Assembly: GCA_040752855.1 (NCBI GenBank)
Contig: JBFMHP010000012.1
Location: 1-64,000 of the forward strand
Direction of reading: 5' to 3'
Source: JBFMHP01 sp040752855
GTDB lineage: Bacteria > Pseudomonadota > Gammaproteobacteria > RBG-16-57-12
Length of the DNA: 64,000 bases
This document shows positions 17,127-25,323 of the stretch, in pieces (the first letter of the stretch is position 1; every line of letters begins with the position of its first letter). A program made the position numbers and the translations under genes. The notes below the pieces were generated by a model. It did no database searches and was not told where the DNA came from. It saw only the letters and a program-made list of their open reading frames with translations.

Positions 17127-18164
17127 GTGAAGAAAAAAGCATTTATAACTGGCCTAACAGGTCAAGATGGATCATATCTCGCAGAGTTCTTATTGGCGAG
17201 AGGCTATGAAGTGCATGGGATCGTACGTCGCGCATCTGTGTTTAATACCGACAGAATTGACCATATCCTGTCACACCAAGATGTCTATACCTATCACGGT
17301 GATATGTCGGATTCCAGTAATCTGAATCGCCTGTTGCAGAAGGTTAGACCTGATGAGATATACAATCTTGCTGCTCAGTCGCATGTTGCAGTTTCATTTG
17401 AAGTTCCTGAATATACAGCCGAAGTGGATGGTATTGGAACGATAAGATTGCTTGACGCAATTCGGGATATCGGCCTTGAAACTCGATTCTACCAAGCGTC
17501 TACTTCAGAACTATTCGGAGGTCTTCCAGTTACTGCGCCACAGAATGAGCAGACACCATTCTACCCAAAGTCACCGTATGGTGCAGCAAAACTCTATGCG
17601 TATTGGGTTACAGTAAACTACCGAGAAGCATACGGAATGTATGCATGTAATGGCATTCTTTTCAATCACGAATCCCCAAGGCGTGGCGAAACATTTGTTA
17701 CAAAAAAAATAACTAAAGCTGTTGCGCGTATTTCAAAAGGACAGCAAGAGGTCTTGCGTTTAGGTAATCTAGATGCGCTTCGCGACTGGGGATATGCAAA
17801 GGAGTATGTTGAATGCATGTGGTTAATGTTGCAGCAGGAAAAGCCTGATGATTTTGTAATTGCAACTGGTAAGACCTATTCGGTCAGATACTTTGTGGAG
17901 CAGGCATTTAAGTGTGTTGGAATCACAGTAGAATGGCGAGGAGTAGGTGTTGGTGAAAAGGGTGTGGATTCGAAAACAGGTAAAGTGCTCGTAGAAGTAG
18001 ACTCGCGGTATTTTAGACCTGCGGAAGTGGAGTTGCTGCAAGGTGACGCCTCAAAAGCAAAAAGACTGCTCGGCTGGGAAAATAAAACGACTCTTGAAGA
18101 ATTAATAAAAATCATGATTGATTATGATTTGAAATATTCTGACTATCATGGAGGGGCCAAGTGA
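17127..18164 (+). CDS. gmd: GDP-mannose 4,6-dehydratase
   Basis: Converts GDP-D-mannose to GDP-4-keto-6-deoxy-D-mannose, the branch point to GDP-fucose, GDP-rhamnose, perosamine and colitose. Motifs: GLTGQDGSYLAEFL (NADP-binding), STSELFGG with Thr and Glu, SPYGAAKLYAYW (Tyr-x3-Lys), NHESPRRGETFVTKKITK and RDWGYAKEYVECMW. Its 345 residues are normal. The substrate comes from manC and the phosphomannomutase at 30-33 kb. The ATG of the next gene lies inside its last codons. Confidence 0.96.
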   Translation: MKKKAFITGLTGQDGSYLAEFLLARGYEVHGIVRRASVFNTDRIDHILSHQDVYTYHGDMSDSSNLNRLLQKVRPDEIYNLAAQSHVAVSFEVPEYTAEVDGIGTIRLLDAIRDIGLETRFYQASTSELFGGLPVTAPQNEQTPFYPKSPYGAAKLYAYWVTVNYREAYGMYACNGILFNHESPRRGETFVTKKITKAVARISKGQQEVLRLGNLDALRDWGYAKEYVECMWLMLQQEKPDDFVIATGKTYSVRYFVEQAFKCVGITVEWRGVGVGEKGVDSKTGKVLVEVDSRYFRPAEVELLQGDASKAKRLLGWENKTTLEELIKIMIDYDLKYSDYHGGAK

Positions 18165-19072
18165 TCTTGGTGACTGGTGCGACAGGTTTTCTCGGTAAAC
18201 GTATTTGTAGAAGGCTAAATGAGATTGGGCTGGAATACGCTAAGACTTCGCTTAGTCTTGGCCTTGATTTGCGTAACAAACAGGCTACCGTTGATTTTTT
18301 TCACGATGTTCAACCCGACTATATTTTAAACTGTGCCGCATTCGTAGGCGGAATACAGTTTGGTTACAAGTATCCAGTCGATATTTTTCAGAATAACCTG
18401 ACGATGACGCTTAATCTGCTCGAGGCTGCGCATCGGTCTGGCGTCAAAAGAGTAGTTAATCCTATATCAAATTGCGCCTATCCTGCTAGGGCAAGCCTAT
18501 TTAAAGAGTCTGAGTTTTGGGATGGCCCACTGCATGAGTCGGTGCTTGTTTATGGTTTCGTACGCAAGGCATCATGGGTCGGTTCATGGGCATATGCCAA
18601 ACAGTACGATATGGATGTGTTAAATCTTGTTCTTTCAAATATGTACGGTCCTGAAGATCATTTTGAGGAAGAGCGATCTCATGCGCTAGGCGCTCTTATT
18701 ATGAAATTCGTTGAAGCAAAGAGAAATAATTTACCTCAAGTTGTTGTCTGGGGAACAGGAACACCTGTTAGAGAATGGTTGCACGTCGATGATGGAGTAG
18801 AAGCTATGATACGGGGCATGAATGTGGCGCGCTCTATTGATCCAGTAAATATTGGTGTTGGTGAGGGTATATCTATAATGGAAATGGCAAAGGTTATTAA
18901 GAGTATTGTCGGCTATCAGGGAAAGATAGTTACGGATGCTAGCAAACCTGACGGTGCGCCATACAAGACTGTTGATGGGTCAAGTGGTAGAAAGCTATTT
19001 GGGTGGAATCCACGTATACCATTTGATGAGGGTGTTAAGTCCACCATCGATTGGTATCTCAATAACAGATAA
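18161..19072 (+). CDS. GDP-fucose-synthase-like NAD-dependent epimerase/reductase
   Basis: An extended short-chain dehydrogenase that resembles GDP-L-fucose synthase (Fcl) and probably acts on the Gmd product. It keeps TGATGFLGKRI, a Cys in ISNCAYPA and a His in ERSHALGAL, which correspond to the epimerisation residues of Fcl. However, the usual Tyr-x3-Lys site reads Y-G-F-V-R-K, putting Arg where the catalytic Lys is expected, and an Arg of the substrate pocket is replaced by Lys (GALIMKFVEA). The product may therefore differ from GDP-fucose. 303 residues, start GTG, overlapping gmd by four bases. Confidence 0.8.
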   Translation: MILVTGATGFLGKRICRRLNEIGLEYAKTSLSLGLDLRNKQATVDFFHDVQPDYILNCAAFVGGIQFGYKYPVDIFQNNLTMTLNLLEAAHRSGVKRVVNPISNCAYPARASLFKESEFWDGPLHESVLVYGFVRKASWVGSWAYAKQYDMDVLNLVLSNMYGPEDHFEEERSHALGALIMKFVEAKRNNLPQVVVWGTGTPVREWLHVDDGVEAMIRGMNVARSIDPVNIGVGEGISIMEMAKVIKSIVGYQGKIVTDASKPDGAPYKTVDGSSGRKLFGWNPRIPFDEGVKSTIDWYLNNR

Positions 19073-19082
19073 GGGTGTGCTC

Positions 19083-19487
19083 ATGATTAAAGAATATAAG
19101 GAAGGCGATGTTGTTTTAGCTAGATATATAAGTTCTGGTGGTGCCTGGGGTGAAGGATTAAATTTTTTTTCAAATGAAAATGATTACGTGCAGGTAGGGA
19201 CCTGGGGATACAATCAAGGAAAAGAATTGCTCGCACATGCCCATAATAATGCTCCTAGAAGTGTGCTTTGGACGCAAGAAGTCTTGTATGTTCGCGCTGG
19301 AAAAATTTTGGCAGAAATTTACAACTCGCGTGCAATCAAGATCGCAGAGTTTGTTGCTTCCGAAGGTGACGTTGTGATTTTGCTCGCTGGTGGCCATGGT
19401 TACAAAATACTTGAGGATGGTACGCAAGTATTGGAAGTAAAAAACGGGCCATACCTTGGGGCCGATGTGGATAGGGTGCGTTTGTGA
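19083..19487 (+). CDS. Cupin-like small protein of a deoxysugar cluster
   Basis: A 134-residue beta-rich protein. LLAHAHNNAPRSVLWTQEVLYVRAG and GGHGYKILEDGTQVLEVKNG resemble the two conserved cupin segments. Relatives sit in surface-polysaccharide clusters next to nucleotide-sugar genes, but no reaction is established from the sequence; isomerase, epimerase or binding roles are all possible. The start at 19083 follows the Fcl-like stop by 10 bases. The GTG of the acyltransferase gene overlaps the end, consistent with one transcript. Confidence 0.7.
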   Translation: MIKEYKEGDVVLARYISSGGAWGEGLNFFSNENDYVQVGTWGYNQGKELLAHAHNNAPRSVLWTQEVLYVRAGKILAEIYNSRAIKIAEFVASEGDVVILLAGGHGYKILEDGTQVLEVKNGPYLGADVDRVRL

Positions 19488-20053
19488 ATGAGGGGAATAT
19501 TTTTTTTGATGTATCAAAACTAAAAGCCTGTGGACGTAATGTAATAATAGGTAAGACAGCGCGCATTAGATATCCTGAATGCGTAGAAATAGGTGACAAT
19601 GTCATTATTGATGATTTCACCTATATATCTACTAGCCTTGTGATTACCAATAACGTACATATTGCATCTGGTTGTAAACTTATAGGGGGCAAATCTGCGC
19701 AGATCGAAATTGGAGATTTCTGTACATTAGCCCCAAACGTTGTTATGGCGGCAGGAAGCGATGATTATATTGCTGGCATAGCATCTCCGCTGGTCCCGCT
19801 GAAATATAAGGGGGACTGTCTAATTGGCTCGATTAGATTGATTCGGCACTCGATTATTGGCGCCAATTCAGTTGTTTTACCTAATGTTGTTTTTGGAGAG
19901 GGTGCCTCCGTAGGTGCGTTGTCCCTCGTTAATCGGGATCTTGATGAGTGGGGCTTATATGCTGGTGTGCCTGCTCGATTAATTAAAATCAGAAATGCAA
20001 AAGAAATTCTAGAGTCTGAAGCTAAGTTTTTCTTGGAGAGAGCAGATGTCTAA
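19484..20053 (+). CDS. Hexapeptide-repeat acyltransferase
   Basis: Left-handed beta-helix acyltransferase of 189 residues. Imperfect hexapeptides ([LIV]-G-x4) run from VIIGKTARI through IEIGDFCTLAPNVV and HSIIGANSVVLPNVVFGEGA to the closing GLYAGVPARLIKIR, the usual XAT/LbetaH ending. It probably transfers an acetyl or other acyl group to a sugar. Being immediately before the aminotransferase gene suggests N-acylation of the amino sugar made by that enzyme; O-acetylation is the alternative. The start codon is GTG, overlapping the cupin gene. Confidence 0.85.
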   Translation: MNEGNIFFDVSKLKACGRNVIIGKTARIRYPECVEIGDNVIIDDFTYISTSLVITNNVHIASGCKLIGGKSAQIEIGDFCTLAPNVVMAAGSDDYIAGIASPLVPLKYKGDCLIGSIRLIRHSIIGANSVVLPNVVFGEGASVGALSLVNRDLDEWGLYAGVPARLIKIRNAKEILESEAKFFLERADV

Positions 20054-21146
20054 CGATTTTATTATGCAAATGCAGCCCTGGTTTGGTGAAGAGGAAAAGA
20101 AGGCAGTATGTGAATACATGGATGAAGGCGGTTTTATCACCGAATTCAAGAGAACCGAGCGTTTTGAACAAATGATAGCCCAGTATACAGGATCAAAGCA
20201 CTGTGTGGTTGTAAACAATGGAACAATCAGCCTGACCTTGGCTGCCATTGCTGCCGGTGTGGAGGCTGGAGATGAGGTGATTGTCCCTAACTACACAATG
20301 ATAGCAACACCAAACTCGGTAAAGATTTTTGGTGCTGCACCTGTTTTTGTGGATGTCGAACCTGAGACGCTCTGTCTGGACATTGAATTGGTCAAGAAAG
20401 CCATCACACCTAAAACCAAGGCCATCATGCTTGTGTCAGCAAATGGGAGATACCCCAAAGTTGGGATTGCTGCGTTCGAAGAGCTTGTGAGTGAAAATGG
20501 TTTGATCCTGATCGAAGATGCTGCTCAGTCTCTCGGTTCATTCTATCCTGATGGTAGACACATTGGCCGCGCTGGTCTGATAGGCAGTTTCTCCTTTTCT
20601 GCACCGAAGATAATTTCAACGGGGCAGGGAGGTGCTCTAATTACTGACGATGATGAGATGGCGTTTAGACTTCGTCGACTGAAGGATTTTGGCCGTTCTG
20701 GAGGTGGTAATGATATTCATGATTCGATCGGATTCAATTTCAAGTTCACAGAGTTGCAGGCGTGCATCGGTATTGAGCAGATGAAGAAACTGCCTGCTCG
20801 CGTAGCGCGTAAAAAAGAAATATGGAACGCTTATGCCGATGGCCTGGCCAACATACCGCAAATTAGACTCTTTGCTCATGATTTAGAGTGCACTAGCCCA
20901 TGGTTTATTGATGCCTTAGTGGAGGACCGGGAAAAATTAGCTATTTATTTAAAAGCCAATGGTGTCGGAACACGCGTTATGTACCCCCCGATCAACCGTC
21001 AAAAGGCCTACTTAGTAGATGCTAACTGTCCCGTATCCGAAAAGATTGGTAAGAGTGGGCTATGGTTACCTTCTGCCGTGCAACTTACGAACGCCCAGAT
21101 TGCTTCCGTCTGCGAAAAAATTAGGGATTTTTATGCGCTTAGATAA
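20046..21146 (+). CDS. DegT/DnrJ/EryC1/StrS-family sugar aminotransferase
   Basis: PLP-dependent aminotransferase acting on a keto-sugar nucleotide. It shows VVVNNGTISLTLAA, IEDAAQSLGS (PLP-binding Asp), and FSFSAPKIISTGQGGALIT with the Schiff-base Lys intact. This separates it from the ColD-type dehydratases, in which that Lys is His. At 366 residues it is full length. With gmd in the same cassette it could make GDP-perosamine from GDP-4-keto-6-deoxymannose, but a UDP- or dTDP-keto sugar cannot be excluded. It overlaps the acyltransferase by 8 bases. Confidence 0.88.
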   Translation: MSNDFIMQMQPWFGEEEKKAVCEYMDEGGFITEFKRTERFEQMIAQYTGSKHCVVVNNGTISLTLAAIAAGVEAGDEVIVPNYTMIATPNSVKIFGAAPVFVDVEPETLCLDIELVKKAITPKTKAIMLVSANGRYPKVGIAAFEELVSENGLILIEDAAQSLGSFYPDGRHIGRAGLIGSFSFSAPKIISTGQGGALITDDDEMAFRLRRLKDFGRSGGGNDIHDSIGFNFKFTELQACIGIEQMKKLPARVARKKEIWNAYADGLANIPQIRLFAHDLECTSPWFIDALVEDREKLAIYLKANGVGTRVMYPPINRQKAYLVDANCPVSEKIGKSGLWLPSAVQLTNAQIASVCEKIRDFYALR

Positions 21147-21927
21147 GAGATTGGCGATACTTACAATAAGTTGCGATAAGTATTCAAGTTTATGGGAGCT
21201 ATTTTTTGATCGGTTTGATAGAAATTGGAAAGATTGTTCGTTTCAAAAATATTTGCTGACTAATCATCAAGATTACTGCCGCCAAGGTATAAGGACATTG
21301 CGGATCGGGGACGATATAGACTGGTCGTCCAATCTAAAAGCTGCAATTAAGTTTATAGAAGAAGATTACATTTTGCTGATGCTTGAGGACGCTCCACTGA
21401 ATGGGCCGGTTGACTCAGATGAATTTACAAGAATACTTCAGCAAGCTATAGAGTTAGATCTTAATTATCTAAATATGAAGGCCTCTCCTCGGCCGCCTGT
21501 ATCATATGACTCGCGATTTGGAATTTACCCACCGGGGCTAATTTATCGCACTGCGGTTGTCCCATGTATTTGGAAAAAGTCTGTTCTTGAGAAATTGCTG
21601 CTCAAGGGAGAGTCTGCTTGGCAGTTTGAGATAAGAGGAAGCGGTAGATCAGAACAATACGACCGTTTCTATGCACTCTCAAGACCTTTTTTCAACATAT
21701 TGCACATCATAATTCAAGGACAAGTGGATAGAAGAGCTGATGCGAGTTTGCGTGAGTCCGGTGAGAGAAGCGGAATTAAGTTCGATACTATGAGTCGATC
21801 GCGGTACCTGAAGCTTAGAGTAAAGGAGTTATTGTCCGTCGGTGTAAACACTCTTCCCTATAAAACAAGGAAATCTCTCAGGACAATGTATTTCAAACAT
21901 ATTGCAAGAAATGATGAGTGGGTTTAA
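21133..21927 (+). CDS. Putative glycosyltransferase, family not recognised
   Basis: A 264-residue soluble protein starting MRLDKRLAILTISCDKYSSL, overlapping the aminotransferase by 14 bases. An N-terminal beta-alpha region is followed by an acidic motif (ILLMLEDAPL, about residues 76-85) where GT-A enzymes carry a DxD, then EFTRILQQAIELDLNYLNMK and a WQFEIRGSGRSEQYDRFY segment resembling the acceptor-side region of small LPS transferases. There is no signal peptide or membrane helix. Its position among glycan genes supports a transferase. The assignment is tentative. Confidence 0.6.
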   Translation: MRLDKRLAILTISCDKYSSLWELFFDRFDRNWKDCSFQKYLLTNHQDYCRQGIRTLRIGDDIDWSSNLKAAIKFIEEDYILLMLEDAPLNGPVDSDEFTRILQQAIELDLNYLNMKASPRPPVSYDSRFGIYPPGLIYRTAVVPCIWKKSVLEKLLLKGESAWQFEIRGSGRSEQYDRFYALSRPFFNILHIIIQGQVDRRADASLRESGERSGIKFDTMSRSRYLKLRVKELLSVGVNTLPYKTRKSLRTMYFKHIARNDEWV

Positions 21928-22005
21928 CTGACGTGATTCACACATTAATGAAAATTCAATTTTCTCGTAATGCAGCAATACGCATAACTAAATGAGATAT
22001 TTAAA

Positions 22006-23157
22006 TTGACAAAATTATTAGTAGTCTTCGGAACGCGCCCTGAAGCAATAAAGATGGCGCCGCTCTGCCAAGCACTTTCTGTTGACCCAACTTTTGAAGC
22101 CCGGGTTTGTGTGACTGCTCAGCATCGAGAGCTACTGGATCAGGTCTTGGCAGCATTTTCGATTAAACCTGATTATGATCTAAATGTCATGAGAGCGAAT
22201 CAGGATCTTACGGACACTACTTGCAGTGTCCTTTTTGGATTGCGCAAGGTGTTTTCTGGCTGGCGACCAGATTTGATCTTGATTCATGGTGACACCACTA
22301 CCACCTTCTCGGCCGCGCTTGCGGCCTTTTATCATGGTATTAGTGTAGGCCACGTGGAGGCGGGACTTCGTACGGGTAACATCCTGTCGCCGTGGCCCGA
22401 GGAAGCAAATCGGAAGTTGGCCAGCGTTGTCACGGAACTGCATTTTGCACCTACAACTTTCGCGCAGAAAAATCTGTTGAAAGAAGGTGTTGCACAGAAA
22501 AACATCTATGTCACAGGTAATACGGTAATTGACGCTTTACAGTTGGCACTTCAACGCATTGAGAACAATATTGAGGTGAAGACGGCTTTATCTAAACAAT
22601 TTGATTTTATTGATCCAGCAAAACGCCTTGTTTTAGTGACGGGTCATCGTCGAGAGAACTTTGGCTCAGGTTTTGAAAACATCTGCCGTGCCCTCGCTAA
22701 GATCGCCAGTCGAAGTGATGTGCAAATCGTATATCCGGTACATCTAAACCCAAATGTTAGGAAACCTGTCAACCAAATTCTTGGCACTGTACCTAATGTT
22801 CACTTAATAGAACCGCTAGATTACCTGCCATTTGTTTACTTAATGAATCTGTCATACCTGATTGTCACTGACTCTGGTGGCATTCAAGAGGAAGCGCCGT
22901 CTCTAGGGAAGCCAGTGCTAGTGATGCGAGAAACTACTGAGAGACCTGAAGCGATTGAAGCTGGTACGGTGCGACTTGTGGGAACACAAGTCGAGTCAAT
23001 TTGCAGTCATGTTGATAACCTTCTTGACAACGACCGTGTATATACTTCTATGGCAAAGGCACACAATCCATACGGAGATGGTGCTGCCTGTCGACGAATT
23101 GTTTCCGCGATTCACAGGTGGTTTGATGCTCGTAAGTCAGGCTCCAACGCGAAGTAG
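22006..23157 (+). CDS. wecB: UDP-N-acetylglucosamine 2-epimerase
   Basis: Interconverts UDP-GlcNAc and UDP-ManNAc. The start codon is TTG (GAGAT upstream); a nearby ATG at 21992 stops after five codons. Signatures: VVFGTRPEAIKMAPL, VCVTAQHREL, IHGDTTTTFSAALAAF, GHVEAGLRTGN, TGHRRENFG and TDSGGIQEEAPSLGKPVLVMRETTERPEA. Its 383 residues are normal. No ManNAc dehydrogenase is next to it, though the TviB-type enzyme at 9.6 kb could oxidise a HexNAc. Confidence 0.95.
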   Translation: MTKLLVVFGTRPEAIKMAPLCQALSVDPTFEARVCVTAQHRELLDQVLAAFSIKPDYDLNVMRANQDLTDTTCSVLFGLRKVFSGWRPDLILIHGDTTTTFSAALAAFYHGISVGHVEAGLRTGNILSPWPEEANRKLASVVTELHFAPTTFAQKNLLKEGVAQKNIYVTGNTVIDALQLALQRIENNIEVKTALSKQFDFIDPAKRLVLVTGHRRENFGSGFENICRALAKIASRSDVQIVYPVHLNPNVRKPVNQILGTVPNVHLIEPLDYLPFVYLMNLSYLIVTDSGGIQEEAPSLGKPVLVMRETTERPEAIEAGTVRLVGTQVESICSHVDNLLDNDRVYTSMAKAHNPYGDGAACRRIVSAIHRWFDARKSGSNAK

Positions 23158-23209
23158 GATATTTATGTAGTTACATCATGCTGGTTACTTAACAATGTTA
23201 GAGACAAAA

Positions 23210-24160
23210 ATGAACCACCCGATTCTTCCCATCTCTTTGATAGTTACTTGCTTCAACGAGGTTAGTAATGTTGCCGGATGGTGCAAGAGCCTGCTTGATA
23301 TGGATGCATTTCCAAGTGAGGTCATCGTATCCGACAGCGATTCGACGGATAACACCGTTAATGAGCTTAGGAAACATCTAGAAGGTCATGGCTTTGATCT
23401 TGTAATTCTAGGGGGAAGGTGCAGTATCTCAGAAGGTCGGAACAAGGCTATTGCACACGCTCGATTCGAACGTCTTGCCATCACTGATTTCGGTGTGACC
23501 TTCGGTCGGGAGTGGCTGTCTGCGTTGAACGAATCTCTTGAGGATAGTGATTGGGTGGGTGGTTGCTACACTATGGTGTGGCGGAACTCTGTACAGCGTG
23601 CATATTGCCGATTATTTGACGTTGATTCATCCCGTTTGGACGAGCAAAGTTTTTTGCCATCGTCACGATCCTTTGCGATCACAAAATCAGCTTTTCATTC
23701 CGCTGGTGGATACGATACATCATTGTTATTAGGCGAAGATACCGATCTAGTTTTGCGCTTGCGTACCATGCCGTTACGCTATCGACTGGAACGCAAGGCA
23801 GTAGTTTTCTGGTTGCCAAGAGATAGCTTCGGGGCTATCTACCTACAGAATTACCGTTATGCCTATTGGGACGGTCGTGCACAGCAAAGTCCTGGGCGGT
23901 GGTTGCACCTGTTGTTCTGGTTAGTGGTCACACTAATCCCGGTTGTTTTCTTGGTGGGCACCCCTTTGCTGGTTAGTCTTAACTCATTTGCTGGAGCTGT
24001 GGCACTGCTGTATGCCAAAGCCTCTCGAAATACGCTTCGTGGCAGCAGTCAGTCTTGGGCTCGACCGATGGACATGTTGACGTACTACATAGCTACTTCT
24101 GGTAGTGTCTTTGGATACGTACTTGGAACGTTAGCTAGGCTGCTGGTTAAAAACGCATGA
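23210..24160 (+). CDS. Family 2 glycosyltransferase with C-terminal membrane helices
   Basis: GT-A transferase of 316 residues. It opens ISLIVTCFNEVSNVAGWCKS, carries SDSDSTDNT (nucleotide-binding Asp) and GRNKAIAHARFERLAITDFG. In the second half it has a GGYDTSLLLGEDTDLVLRLR segment with the catalytic-type E-D. Two hydrophobic stretches near residues 240-280 anchor it in the membrane. The ATG at 23210 with AGAG 7 bases before it is preferred over the in-frame ATG at 23195. Donor and acceptor are unknown. The next gene starts inside its last codons. Confidence 0.85.
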   Translation: MNHPILPISLIVTCFNEVSNVAGWCKSLLDMDAFPSEVIVSDSDSTDNTVNELRKHLEGHGFDLVILGGRCSISEGRNKAIAHARFERLAITDFGVTFGREWLSALNESLEDSDWVGGCYTMVWRNSVQRAYCRLFDVDSSRLDEQSFLPSSRSFAITKSAFHSAGGYDTSLLLGEDTDLVLRLRTMPLRYRLERKAVVFWLPRDSFGAIYLQNYRYAYWDGRAQQSPGRWLHLLFWLVVTLIPVVFLVGTPLLVSLNSFAGAVALLYAKASRNTLRGSSQSWARPMDMLTYYIATSGSVFGYVLGTLARLLVKNA

Positions 24161-25323
24161 TTCTCGACCGTCGTGTCCTTTTGCCCGCAACCGCACAAAT
24201 ACTGGCGATTGCTTCACCGTTTTTGTTCCTCCGTACGATAATCGTAGGCCATGGATCAGAGACCGCGGTCACAAGTGAGCTAATCCTTTCCTTGGTAGGG
24301 TTCTTTTCGATTGTGGTCGACTGGTCATCTGTGACATTTTTATCTCGGACACAATCGCGACTGCTCGGTAGCGGGGCCTACTTCAGCGTTCTGGTAGCCA
24401 GGTTGCTTATGGCAGCTTTGCTGCTCGCATGTGCGATTATATTTCTTTCAATGACAAAAGGGTCCTATTCCTCTGGCTTGACCTGGATCATCGCAATTAT
24501 GCTGCTCGGCATAGCGCTTGATCCCTCGTGGATTCATGTCGGTCGTGGATTGATTTGGCTCCCAGCTGCGCTAAGTGCATGTCGCTTCGGTGGGGCTACC
24601 GTTATGGCACTGATCGGGGTAGATCCAATCTATGCTTTGGGCTTGGCATTCTGTCTAAGCTCAGTGGTATTCATTTTGCCGATTAGTCATCTACTAGTGT
24701 TGCCTAGTAGATTGTCATGGCAATTGCCTTTTCGAATCGTCCGTCGATACTACCTGCCAACTCTAACAGAGTTGTTAACAGCAGCGTTCTCGCGCCTCGA
24801 TGTCGCGGTCGCAGCTGTGTTGCTCAGTACGGACCAGGCGCTTATGTATGCTGTGTCCCGAAAACTCAATGTGGGCTTGCAGAGCGTGGCTTTTTCAAGC
24901 GCAAGGCTACTTTACCTAGAGCGTAATGAGGCTAGACTGAGTAGTCTTAAGCGCTCGCTCCAGAGGATATCTATGCTGATTATGCTTCTTGGAGTGCCGA
25001 CTGCGTATATGGCGGCAACAAAAGTTTTTCTTATACCTGGCGGATTCGAACTCATGTTGACGGTCGGGTTTCTAGCGCTGCTCATTCCCTTGGGTTACTT
25101 TAAGATCGTTATTCAGTTCTCGGACCTCTATCGGAATGGTAGATTTGGATCCGACTTAGCTTATAGCGTAGCATCATTGGCAATATTTGCCCTTATCTGT
25201 TTGGGTATGGCTGCCAATGACGTTAACTCAGCAGTGCTATTCTCATTGTGTAGGCTTTTAGCTGACGCGACATATGTTTCAGTAGCCTTCTTTTTTCAGC
25301 GAACCCGATATGCTCTCGACTAA
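24157..25323 (+). CDS. Wzx-like lipid-linked oligosaccharide flippase
   Basis: A polytopic membrane protein of 388 residues with roughly 10-12 hydrophobic segments. A charged loop separates them (RYYLPTLTELLTAAFSRLDVAVAAVLL, followed by QALMYAVSRKLNVGLQ), as in the MATE/Wzx superfamily. Sequence conservation is low, as usual for Wzx. Its place between glycosyltransferase genes and a Wzy-like gene supports the role of flipping undecaprenyl-PP-linked repeat units. It overlaps both neighbours. Confidence 0.72.
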   Translation: MILDRRVLLPATAQILAIASPFLFLRTIIVGHGSETAVTSELILSLVGFFSIVVDWSSVTFLSRTQSRLLGSGAYFSVLVARLLMAALLLACAIIFLSMTKGSYSSGLTWIIAIMLLGIALDPSWIHVGRGLIWLPAALSACRFGGATVMALIGVDPIYALGLAFCLSSVVFILPISHLLVLPSRLSWQLPFRIVRRYYLPTLTELLTAAFSRLDVAVAAVLLSTDQALMYAVSRKLNVGLQSVAFSSARLLYLERNEARLSSLKRSLQRISMLIMLLGVPTAYMAATKVFLIPGGFELMLTVGFLALLIPLGYFKIVIQFSDLYRNGRFGSDLAYSVASLAIFALICLGMAANDVNSAVLFSLCRLLADATYVSVAFFFQRTRYALD

